This document shows, piece by piece, positions 8,307 to 13,541 of a DNA stretch of 13,541 nt. Origin of the DNA: Armatimonadota bacterium (GTDB lineage: Bacteria; Vulcanimicrobiota; JACPDS01); assembly GCA_016183885.1 (NCBI GenBank), contig JACPDS010000017.1, positions 1-13,541 of the forward strand, in the 5' to 3' direction. The first letter of the stretch is position 1; every line of letters begins with the position of its first letter. Position numbers and translations under genes: made by a program. Under the pieces are notes generated by a model. That model ran no database searches, was not told where the DNA came from, and worked only from the letters and a program-made list of their open reading frames with translations.

Positions 8307-8900
8307 ATGTCTAATCAGAAGAAATTAGGTTTTCCGGAAATTTTAATTAAAATAGGATTAATGATAATAATAGTGGCAACTTCTTCCATAATCTCTATTA
8401 ATATTCTTAAACTTTTTAAAGAAGGAGATATAAAAACTAATTTATTTCACGATTCTTTAACCTTAATAGATCATATTGGAACAGATTTTAAATTTGTTGA
8501 TAACAGTTTCAATCCCTGGACTAATTTGGTTTTTAACGAACAATTTGTTTTATTGCCCAGGCTGAAAAATAGTTTCTGGTTTTATAAAAAGGGAGCGGAA
8601 GGAAAATCTTATAAAGTAAGTTATTATTTAAACGGCTCAGGAGAACTTTTAAGAAATGGTAAATTAATTGCTAATAATATTGATAGATTATCTTTAATTT
8701 TACGTAAAAACATTTCTAAAGACTCTTCCTTAGAAAATTATTCTTTATTTTTTTCTCTAAATTCATCACAAGAAGTTTCTTCAACTCAAAACATAACTTT
8801 AAGTATAAATAACAGCGTTAAAGAAATGACTATTAATATAATTTCTGAACCTATAAATACACCTATTCCCGCAATTCCCCCAAAAAAATCTAAAAAATGA
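8307..8900 (+). CDS. Membrane-anchored protein, paralogue 1 of a tandem pair
   Basis: A 197-aa protein starting at the ATG at 8307, chosen because AAGGAGAG (8294-8301) sits six bases upstream; an in-frame TTG at 8286 has no such site. One hydrophobic helix (about residues 13-36) near the N-terminus is followed by an extracytoplasmic region. The layout resembles a minor type II/IV pseudopilin (GspJ/PilW-like): short basic N-terminus, one long helix, then a beta-rich region with VSYYLNGSGELLRNGKLIANNIDRLSLIL. However, the canonical GFTLIE cleavage motif is absent; only a loose GFPEIL is present. The C-terminus is proline/lysine-rich. The downstream gene is a close duplicate. The pilin relationship is inferred from layout only. 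Confidence 0.7.
   Translation: MSNQKKLGFPEILIKIGLMIIIVATSSIISINILKLFKEGDIKTNLFHDSLTLIDHIGTDFKFVDNSFNPWTNLVFNEQFVLLPRLKNSFWFYKKGAEGKSYKVSYYLNGSGELLRNGKLIANNIDRLSLILRKNISKDSSLENYSLFFSLNSSQEVSSTQNITLSINNSVKEMTINIISEPINTPIPAIPPKKSKK
8433..8659 (+). repeat. Core repeat, copy 1 (copy 2 at 9051-9277)
   Basis: A 227-base direct repeat inside the two paralogous genes, offset by 618 bases, with six substitutions and no indels by my count. Identity drops sharply outside it, which points to gene conversion or a recent duplication followed by divergence of the ends. Confidence 0.85.
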
Positions 8901-8924
8901 TAAATTTAATTTAAAGAAGTTTTT

Positions 8925-9491
8925 ATGTCTAAACAGAAATATTTAAATTTAATAAAATTTTTAATTAATATAGGATTGCTTATAATAATTGGAGTAATTT
9001 TTTCTGTGGTATTAATTAATATTCTTAATATTTATAAGAAAAGCGAAACAAAAACTAATTTATTTCACGATTCTTTAACCTTAATAGATCATATTGGAAC
9101 AGATTTTAAATTTATTGATAACAGTTTCAATCCCTGGACTAATTTGGTTTTTAACGAACAATTTGTTTTATTGCCCAGGCTGAAAAATAGCTTCTGGTTT
9201 TATAAAAAAGGAGCGCAAGGAGAATCTTATAAAGTAAGTTATTATTTAAACGGCTCGGGAGAACTTTTAAGAAATGGAAAAATAATTGCCGGTAATATTG
9301 ACAGATTATCTTTAATTTTACGTAAAAACAATAAAACCAACTCTCATATTTTATTCATTTCCCTAAATTTATCAAAAGAAGTTTCCTCGACCCAAAATAT
9401 AACCTTAAATATAAATAACAGCATTAAAGAAATGACTATTAATATAATTTCCGCGCCTGTAGATACTCCCGTCCCATTAAAATTGCGGTGA
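8925..9491 (+). CDS. Membrane-anchored protein, paralogue 2 of a tandem pair
   Basis: A 188-aa duplicate of the preceding gene with one N-terminal membrane helix (about residues 12-34) and the same beta-rich core. It starts 24 bases after the previous stop with only a weak SD (AAAGAAG), so it may depend on read-through translation from paralogue 1. The core (DNA 9051-9277) matches 8433-8659 with six differences in 227 bases and no gaps. By contrast, the membrane helix and the last 60 or so residues are clearly diverged. It lacks the proline/lysine tail of paralogue 1 and even the loose GFPE element. No function can be named; a cell-surface or pilus-like role is a guess. Confidence 0.68.
   Translation: MSKQKYLNLIKFLINIGLLIIIGVIFSVVLINILNIYKKSETKTNLFHDSLTLIDHIGTDFKFIDNSFNPWTNLVFNEQFVLLPRLKNSFWFYKKGAQGESYKVSYYLNGSGELLRNGKIIAGNIDRLSLILRKNNKTNSHILFISLNLSKEVSSTQNITLNINNSIKEMTINIISAPVDTPVPLKLR
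9051..9277 (+). repeat. Core repeat, copy 2 (copy 1 at 8433-8659)
   Basis: Second copy of the near-identical core of the tandem paralogues. The six differences from copy 1 are scattered single-base changes, some silent and some changing residues (for example V to I and E to Q). Confidence 0.85.
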
Positions 9492-9505
9492 TAAATTTAA
9501 TAATA

Positions 9506-10078
9506 TTATCCGGCCGCTTCATCTTTAAAATCTTCTTTATTTAAACTCATCCATATTTTAGAAAATGCCGTATTAAAATTAGTTTCAGAATCTCTCTTAA
9601 TTTTTTTAAATCCGCATTTTTCAAAACAGCGCTGAGCTCGTTGATTGAATAAAGCTGTATCAAGCATAATTTTATTTACTTTAATTTTGTTAAATAAGTA
9701 ACTTAAAAAAATTTTTAAAGCTTCAGTTCCATAACCTTGATTCCAATATTTTTTATCTCCAATAGTAATTCCCAGACGAATATGACAATTTTGAGATGCT
9801 TCATAAGTATAAGTGGTAAAGCCAATTATCTTTTTATTTACTTCAATTACAAAAGTTTTATTTAAACATAAAAGTAGATTTTGCAAATAATCCGAGGTAA
9901 TATTTTTCAAAAAATTTTTTTCATATTTTACTCCAAAAGCTAGTTCAATTATTTCTTGATCTTTAAAAAATTGATTGATTATCTTAAAGTCTCTTTTCAA
10001 GACAGGTCGTAAAATTACTCTTAGACCTATTAACTTAAAAGAGTTTTTTAATTTTAAAAAATTCCATAACTTTAACAT
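9506..10078 (-). CDS. GNAT-family N-acetyltransferase (RimJ/RimL-like)
   Basis: A 190-aa acetyl-CoA-dependent acetyltransferase. LRVILRPVLKRDFKIINQFFKD (19-40) is the typical RimJ/RimL N-terminal strand-helix. KKIIGFTTYTYE (82-93) and IRLGITIGDKKYWNQGYGTEAL (100-121) contain beta-4 and the acetyl-CoA pyrophosphate loop NQGYGTEA (Q/RxxGxG/A type). NQRAQRCFEKCGFKKI (145-160) is the conserved C-terminal helix and strand. The substrate could be a protein N-terminus, a polyamine, an antibiotic or another amine; sequence alone does not tell. The gene converges on paralogue 2 with a 14-base gap and is divergent from the TPR gene across 167 bases. Its SD is weak. Confidence 0.85.
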   Translation of the reverse strand: MLKLWNFLKLKNSFKLIGLRVILRPVLKRDFKIINQFFKDQEIIELAFGVKYEKNFLKNITSDYLQNLLLCLNKTFVIEVNKKIIGFTTYTYEASQNCHIRLGITIGDKKYWNQGYGTEALKIFLSYLFNKIKVNKIMLDTALFNQRAQRCFEKCGFKKIKRDSETNFNTAFSKIWMSLNKEDFKDEAAG

Positions 10079-10245
10079 TTTTATTTTATTCTTTATGATA
10101 TTTACAAATTCCTATATTTATAAATATTTTTGATATGTTTTTTTTAAAGGAAAATGATAAATTATAAAGAATTACTAAAAATATTATATGAATATTGTTT
10201 AAGAAGCAAGTTTAATATTTAATTTGTAAGGAGGTAATTATTAAA

Positions 10246-11109
10246 TTGATCTGTCCTGTTTGCGAAACCGAACTTCTAGATAAATATAAATTTTGTTATG
10301 AATGTGGAACAAACTTAACAAAAGGAGAAAATAAATTAAGTGTTTCCCCCAATGAAATAAATAAGCTTCTGGAACTTTCTTTTGCTTTTGAAATTAATAA
10401 TTTGGTAGATGAAGCCATAAAAGCTTATACTGCCATTTTACAGGTTAGTGAAAATTATGCCGATGTTCATTATAAATTAGCTAATGCTTACGAAGCTAAA
10501 GGTGAAATTGGAAAATCTATAGCTGAATATCAAAAAGCTGTGCGTATTAATCCTAATTATGTTGAAGCTCATCGCAAACTAGGTGAACTTTATTCTGATG
10601 AAGGTTTGTATGAATTAGCTATTTCAGAATTTAAAAAGGTTTTAGATATTAAAATTATTCATCGGTATGCCGATGTGCATAATAATCTTGGAGTAGCTTA
10701 TGAAAAAAATGGACAACTGGCTGAAGCTATCAAAAGTTATAGAACTTCTATTTCTATTAATCCAAAATATGGAAAAGCTCATTTTAATTTGGGCAACGCA
10801 TTATTTGATAAAGGTGAATACAAAGAAGCTATTGAAGAATATCGTTTAGCGATAAATTCAAAATTTGACGATACTTTATGTTATAATAATTTAGGAATTA
10901 CATTAGCTAAAATAAAAAAATATAAAGACGCAATAGAGATATTTGAAGAAATTATCAAACATTATCCAAATTTTATTTCCGCTCATAGAAATTTGGCTAA
11001 TGTTCATCTGGAAACAGGTGATAATAAGAAAGCCAAAGTGCAATTTAAGCAAATTTTAAAATTAGACCCCGAAGATTTAGAAGTTAAAGAAATTTTAGAA
11101 ACTTTATAA
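10246..11109 (+). CDS. Zinc-ribbon plus seven-TPR repeat protein
   Basis: A 287-aa predicted cytosolic scaffold protein. The N-terminus is a zinc ribbon with CPVC (C3, C6) and CYEC (C17, C20). From about residue 36 to the end there are seven consecutive 34-residue tetratricopeptide repeats, seen as recurring units such as ADVHYKLANAYEAKGEIGKSI and ADVHNNLGVAYEKNGQLAEAI. TPR arrays bind peptides or partner proteins. The start is TTG at 10246, fixed by the strong SD AAGGAGGT (10228-10235) and because it places the first zinc cysteine at residue 3. The J-domain/TPR gene follows after 13 bases, so the two products probably work in one chaperone-linked complex (inference). Confidence 0.87.
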   Translation: MICPVCETELLDKYKFCYECGTNLTKGENKLSVSPNEINKLLELSFAFEINNLVDEAIKAYTAILQVSENYADVHYKLANAYEAKGEIGKSIAEYQKAVRINPNYVEAHRKLGELYSDEGLYELAISEFKKVLDIKIIHRYADVHNNLGVAYEKNGQLAEAIKSYRTSISINPKYGKAHFNLGNALFDKGEYKEAIEEYRLAINSKFDDTLCYNNLGITLAKIKKYKDAIEIFEEIIKHYPNFISAHRNLANVHLETGDNKKAKVQFKQILKLDPEDLEVKEILETL

Positions 11110-11122
11110 GAGGTTGATCTAA

Positions 11123-11761
11123 ATGGCGGTTAAACGAGATTATTATAAAATTCTCGGAGTAGCTCCTACCGCTACTTCTGATGAAATCCGTAAAGCTTAT
11201 AGGATGCTTTCTAAAAAGTATCATCCAGACCTTAATCCTGATTTAAAACTTTATTCAGATGAAAAAATGAAAGAATTAGTGGAAGCTTATAATATTTTAA
11301 ATAATCCTGATAAACGCAAGGAATATGACCGTCAACCGCAATTCTTAGTAAAAAAAACCAAAAAAAGCGCAGCCTCGTCAGTTAATCCGGCTGATTATGC
11401 TAAAAAACCTACTTATCAAAGAGAATCTTCACTTCTAGAGCGAATTTTCTCGCCTTTTATGAAAGCGGATAAAAATCAAACTCCTGCCGCTCATCTTGAC
11501 CCTAAACAAGCTGATATTCATTTTATTTTAGGCTTGTCAATGGCTGAAAATGAAGCTTTTTATGAACAAGCCCGGGATGAATTTAGATTAGCGATTAAAT
11601 TTATGCCTCAATTTCCGGAAGCTTTATATAATTTAGGATTAATGTGTTATAAAAGAGGAATGTTTGAAGAAGCAATTATTACTTTTCAAAAAGTATTAGC
11701 TTTATCTAAAGATGATCAAATGGCGTATAAAATGATTAATTTACTTGGAGAAGATTTTTAA
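11123..11761 (+). CDS. J-domain (DnaJ-like) co-chaperone with C-terminal TPRs
   Basis: A 212-aa protein with an N-terminal J domain (residues 5-69: DYYKILGVAPTATSDEIRKAY, HPD at 34-36, YNILNNPDKRKEYD) that would stimulate DnaK ATPase activity. A polar linker (about 70-128) replaces the Gly/Phe and zinc-finger regions of true DnaJ, so this is a class III J protein rather than DnaJ itself. The C-terminus has two TPR-like units: ADIHFILGLSMAENEAFYEQA and PEALYNLGLMCYKRGMFEEA. The start follows AAGAGGT. It lies 13 bases after the zinc-ribbon/TPR gene and is likely co-transcribed. The client is unknown; shared TPR content suggests that the two proteins interact or act on the same target. Confidence 0.88.
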   Translation: MAVKRDYYKILGVAPTATSDEIRKAYRMLSKKYHPDLNPDLKLYSDEKMKELVEAYNILNNPDKRKEYDRQPQFLVKKTKKSAASSVNPADYAKKPTYQRESSLLERIFSPFMKADKNQTPAAHLDPKQADIHFILGLSMAENEAFYEQARDEFRLAIKFMPQFPEALYNLGLMCYKRGMFEEAIITFQKVLALSKDDQMAYKMINLLGEDF

Positions 11762-11890
11762 GAATAAAAAAGAGAGCTTTTAATTTCTTAATATCAAAGA
11801 TAAATTTTTTAAAAAAGGAAAAAATTAATTTTTATAAAATAATAAAAATTTAGTGTTCCGACGTAGCTCAATGGCAGAGCAACCGGCTGT

Positions 11891-12207
11891 GAAATGTCAG
11901 CAGCCCTGCGCAGTAATGCGCAGTGGAAAAAGCGGGTGAATTCAGGGAAGCCGCAGCAAGTAATGTTGGCGGTAATCCTGAGCCAAGTCTGGTGAAAGGC
12001 TGAAAGTAGCCAGAAAGGCGCAGAGACTAAGGGATGAGGAGCCTGGCCAATAAGCCCTCTAGCGCCCGCCGTCCTCCTACGTCCTTAATGGACTTCGGCG
12101 GATGAGTCCGTTTATATTTTATTGTATAACTGGACTTGTCCGACGGAGCTTTAGCGTAGTAGGATGATGAGATAGTCCGTTCCTTATGGAAACATGAGGG
12201 TCAAACG
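11891..12207 (+). ncRNA. Group I self-splicing intron in the tRNA-Asn anticodon
   Basis: A 317-nt intron with no internal reading frame of note. P1: exon GGCTGT (11885-11890) pairs with the guide GCAGCC (11900-11905), with the obligatory U.G wobble at the 5' splice site. P2: CTGCGCA/TGCGCAG closed by GTAA, a GNRA tetraloop. P3: GCGGGT (11932-11937)/GCCCGC (12064-12069). P4: TCAGG (11942-11946)/CCTGA (11977-11981). P5: GCCGC/GCGGT. P7: GACTA (12025-12029)/TAGTC (12173-12177). P8: 12072-12081/12155-12164. P9: TTCC/GGAA (12180-12191). The last base is G12207, the omega-G. Extra pairing AGGG/CCCT and GGC/GCC between P7 and P3 resembles P7.1/P7.2 of subgroup IA. All core parts are present, so it is probably active. 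Confidence 0.95.
12082..12154 (+). repeat. Palindromic hairpin insertion in intron P8
   Basis: The loop of P8 is 73 bases long instead of a few. It holds a small hairpin (TCC-TTAAT-GGA, 12082-12092). A long one follows, 12093-12109 with 12132-12148: 17 positions with one mismatch and a few G.U pairs, around a 22-base AT-rich loop. The arms contain GGCGGA and CGACGGAGCTTTAGCG, much richer in G and C than most of the window. It looks like an inserted palindromic repeat (MITE- or REP-like) tolerated in a peripheral intron domain. No flanking target duplication is evident. Confidence 0.65.
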
Positions 12208-12256
12208 TAACCGGTTGGTTGTAGGTTCGAATCCTACCGTCGGAGCCAGTCAATAC

Positions 12257-12312
12257 AATCCACTGCACCCAGAAGTGGTTAACAGTGCAGGGGATTTTAT
12301 ATATATTTTTTG
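12257..12312 (+). terminator. Intrinsic terminator downstream of tRNA-Asn
   Basis: AATCCACTGCAC (12257-12268) pairs with GTGCAGGGGATT (12285-12296) with a single mismatch. The loop contains a 3-bp inner stem (CCA-GAAG-TGG), and TTATATATATTTTTT follows. Position, strong stem and T-rich tail fit a terminator for the tRNA transcript. Confidence 0.7.
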
Positions 12313-12347
12313 TTTAAAAAGGAAAGGAATAAAGAATACATAGTCGT

Positions 12348-12695
12348 TTGATAGAAATATTTGAAGATAAAAAACTTATAGAGAAGATACAAAGGCGCTT
12401 GCCCTATTTGTTCCAACTCGCGGAATTGGAAAGCTCAAGAGCAGGCAAAACAGGAATGGAAGTTGGCTCAGTTCGGGAGAGAATAATAGTTGCTTTGCTA
12501 ATCTATAAATTTGGCGAGGTAAATGTAGAAACCGAGATTCCTATCACAGAACCAGAAGTGGATGCAAAACTGTTTGGAGAATCAGTGTCTATAAAAACAA
12601 TAACCGGTAAAAGTTTTGGAGGAGTTAAACTTATATGGACTGTGGATGCTCAGAAAGCAAGAGAATTCAGCGAAAATTATATAATGGTCGGGTAA
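12348..12695 (+). pseudogene. ThaI-like type II restriction endonuclease, truncated by an IS
   Basis: The 115-aa reading frame looks like the N-terminal part of a ThaI-family (CGCG-cutting) type II restriction enzyme. I recognise RLPYLFQLAELESSRAGK, GMEVGSVRERIIVALLIYKFGE, the segment around EIPITEPEVDAKLFGE, and SIKTITGKSFGGVKLIWTVDA. A plausible PD-(D/E)xK-type site is D72 with SIK (K83). The start is TTG at 12348 after GGAAAGGA about 20 bases upstream; no in-frame ATG precedes it before a stop. After SENYI the frame runs into an insertion sequence, which supplies the last residues and the stop, so the C-terminal part is missing and the enzyme is presumably dead. No methyltransferase is visible on this side. 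Composition is less AT-rich than the operons to the left. The family call is from memory. Confidence 0.7.
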
Positions 12696-12769
12696 AACTG
12701 GACCACTTTTAGAGGTTACTTAAGGTGTAAAAAGAATTATAATTTAAGTAATAAAAAGGAGGTTCAGAA

Positions 12770-13051
12770 ATGCAGAAAAAATATGATGCCGGATTAAAGG
12801 CGAAAATTGCTTTAGAAGCATTTAAAAACGAAAAGACTTTATCTCAATTAAGTTCGGAATACGGAGTTCATTCAAATCAAATAGTTCGATGGAAAAAGGA
12901 ACTTCTGGAAAATGCAGGGACAATATTTAATTCAAATACAGGTCGTACGGATGATGGAAAAAGAGAGCTAGTTGAGAAATTATATCGAAACATTGGTGAA
13001 TTAAAAGTAGAGAATGACTGGCTTAAAAAAAAATTGGATCTTTTGGGATAA
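12770..13051 (+). CDS. IS3-family transposase OrfA (HTH subunit)
   Basis: A 93-aa DNA-binding protein of an IS3-type element. MQKKYDAGLKAKIALEAFKN, then LSQLSSEYGVHSNQIVRWKKELL, forms the HTH_Tnp_1 helix-turn-helix (about 5-50). It is followed by a leucine-zipper-like helix, LVEKLYRNIGELKVENDWLKKKLDLL (67-92), which mediates dimerisation in this family. The start has a perfect SD, AAGGAGG (12756-12762). Near its 3' end is a run of nine A (13025-13033), the likely site where ribosomes slip by -1 to make the OrfAB transposase. Intact by length. Confidence 0.92.
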   Translation: MQKKYDAGLKAKIALEAFKNEKTLSQLSSEYGVHSNQIVRWKKELLENAGTIFNSNTGRTDDGKRELVEKLYRNIGELKVENDWLKKKLDLLG

Positions 13052-13059
13052 AAGAAAGA

Positions 13060-13541
13060 ATGAATCTTATAGATAGAAATGATATAAAATACAGTATCCG
13101 GAAACAATGCTGTTTGCTGGATGTAAATAGATCGACTTTCTACTATAGTTCTGTAGGAATAAATGAGTCTAATATAACACTTATGAATTTATTGGACGAA
13201 CAATATACAAAAGCGCCATTTTACGGGGTGCGCAGAATGACTGCTCATTTGAAAAGTCTTGGTTATGAAGTCGGGAAAGACAGGGTTCGAAGCTTACTTC
13301 GTGAGATGGGTCTTGCAGCTGTTTATCCGAAACCTTTTTTGAGTAAGCCTAATATTCATCATAAAATTTATCCGTATTTATTAAGAGATGAAGAGGCAAT
13401 TTATTCGAATCAGGTTTGGAGCGCAGATATAACATATATCCGGCTTGATCGTGGTTTTGCATATTTGGCAGCTATAATCGACTGGTACAGTCGATATGTG
13501 TTGAGCTGGCATTTATCCAATACACTGGATGCTGGTTTTTG
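13060..13541 (+). CDS. IS3-family transposase OrfB (rve/DDE domain), 5' part
   Basis: This is the catalytic half of the transposase, in the -1 frame relative to orfA and open to the end of the window (160 codons seen). The frame opens just after TAA at 13024-13026, inside the A9 run, so the natural product is probably an OrfAB fusion; the ATG at 13060 is only the first in-frame ATG. An HTH_21-like segment, APFYGVRRMTAHLKSLGYEV, is followed by QVWSADITYI, which carries the first catalytic Asp of the DDE triad, and AAIIDWYSRYVLSW. The second Asp and the Glu would lie beyond the window. No stop codon or frameshift occurs in the visible part. Confidence 0.9.
   Translation, partial: MNLIDRNDIKYSIRKQCCLLDVNRSTFYYSSVGINESNITLMNLLDEQYTKAPFYGVRRMTAHLKSLGYEVGKDRVRSLLREMGLAAVYPKPFLSKPNIHHKIYPYLLRDEEAIYSNQVWSADITYIRLDRGFAYLAAIIDWYSRYVLSWHLSNTLDAGF

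Larger units (their letters stand above)
11857..12248 (+). tRNA. tRNA-Asn(GUU), split by a group I intron
   Basis: The exons are 11857-11890 and 12208-12248. Joined, they give a complete cloverleaf. The acceptor stem TCCGACG pairs with CGTCGGA (12238-12244), and the D stem GCTC pairs with GAGC. The anticodon stem ACCGG (11882-11886) pairs with CCGGT (12211-12215). The variable loop is TGGTT, and the T arm is GTAGG-TTCGAAT-CCTAC. The discriminator is G, and CCA is encoded in the gene. The joined anticodon loop reads CTGTTAA, so the anticodon is GTT (Asn), with G73 as expected for Asn. If the intron is ignored, the 5' exon with its next bases mimics a GTG (His) loop, but the discriminator and the intron boundary rules reject that reading. 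Confidence 0.95.
12685..13541 (+). mobile_element. IS3-family insertion sequence, left part (right end outside window)
   Basis: The left end lies between about 12685 (TGGTCGGG) and 12699 (TGGACC). I place it at the TG of 12685 because IS3-subgroup ends often read TG, then an ACCC/GGGT-like block, then TGGAC. Inside are orfA (HTH) and the start of orfB (DDE transposase) in the -1 frame. The element interrupts the restriction endonuclease gene. The right inverted repeat and target duplication are beyond the window. Confidence 0.85.

Noticed and set aside
10130..10165. TTGATA with a downstream AT-rich box as a promoter for the TPR gene
   Set aside because: No -10 hexamer at acceptable spacing stands out from the background composition.
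11768..11781. AAAAG-AGAG-CTTTT hairpin after the J-domain gene as a terminator
   Set aside because: Stem is only five bp, nearly all A-T, with a poor T-run; too weak in this AT-rich sequence.
11857..11895. Apparent tRNA-His: loop CTGTGAA reads as anticodon GTG if the 5' exon is read straight through
   Set aside because: The intron boundary rules (5' exon ends in U, intron ends in G) place the splice after CTGT and give GTT. The G discriminator and lack of an extra 5' G/C pair also argue against His.
12072..12170. Possible hammerhead ribozyme suggested by GGATGAG near GTCC
   Set aside because: The CUGAUGA core and the matching GAAA strand are not both present; the segment folds better as a simple long hairpin within intron P8.
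12877..13107. Open frame on the - strand inside the IS
   Set aside because: Antisense to transposase orfA; no homology recognised.
1..13541. CRISPR array
   Set aside because: No regularly spaced short direct repeats were seen anywhere; the only long direct repeat is the pair of paralogue cores.

Overview
The window is AT-rich bacterial chromosome with strong Shine-Dalgarno (SD) sites, frequent TTG starts and mostly short gaps between genes. It carries Rho, a small transaldolase, a soluble histidine kinase, TrkA-type potassium regulators and a clostripain-like protease. This mix suggests an uncultured, probably anaerobic low-GC bacterium; Atribacterota- or Firmicutes-like lineages are guesses from gene content only. 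No ribosomal RNA is present to settle the taxonomy.

Region 1 (1-5251, + strand) is a tight five-gene run: the 3' part of an ABC-2 permease, a transaldolase, rho, a radical SAM protein and a GAF-domain histidine kinase. The first two overlap by one base and the other gaps are 24-49 bases, so they are probably co-transcribed. Region 2 (5240-6475, - strand) holds an intact TrkA-like protein followed by a second trkA that has lost its middle and is frameshifted. Between the intact trkA and the next gene lies a GC-rich island (about 6568-6690) dense in inverted repeats. Region 3 (6713-10078) holds a C11 (clostripain-type) protease (-), two tandem paralogous membrane-anchored proteins with near-identical cores (+), and a GNAT acetyltransferase (-). 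Region 4 (10246-11761, +) is a two-gene unit: a zinc-ribbon/TPR protein and a J-domain/TPR protein, probably acting together in protein quality control or complex assembly.

Region 5 (11857-13541) is the most striking. A tRNA-Asn(GUU) gene is split inside its anticodon by a 317-nt group I intron. The splice-site U.G wobble, internal guide sequence, P2 with a GNRA loop, P3, P4, P5, P7, an enlarged P8, P9 and terminal G can all be read directly. The P8 domain carries an extra 17-bp hairpin that looks like an inserted palindrome. Just downstream, a ThaI-like restriction endonuclease gene is cut off by an IS3-family insertion sequence, which runs off the end of the window. The sequence after the tRNA is less AT-rich than the housekeeping genes and looks like a recently acquired, decaying defence locus.
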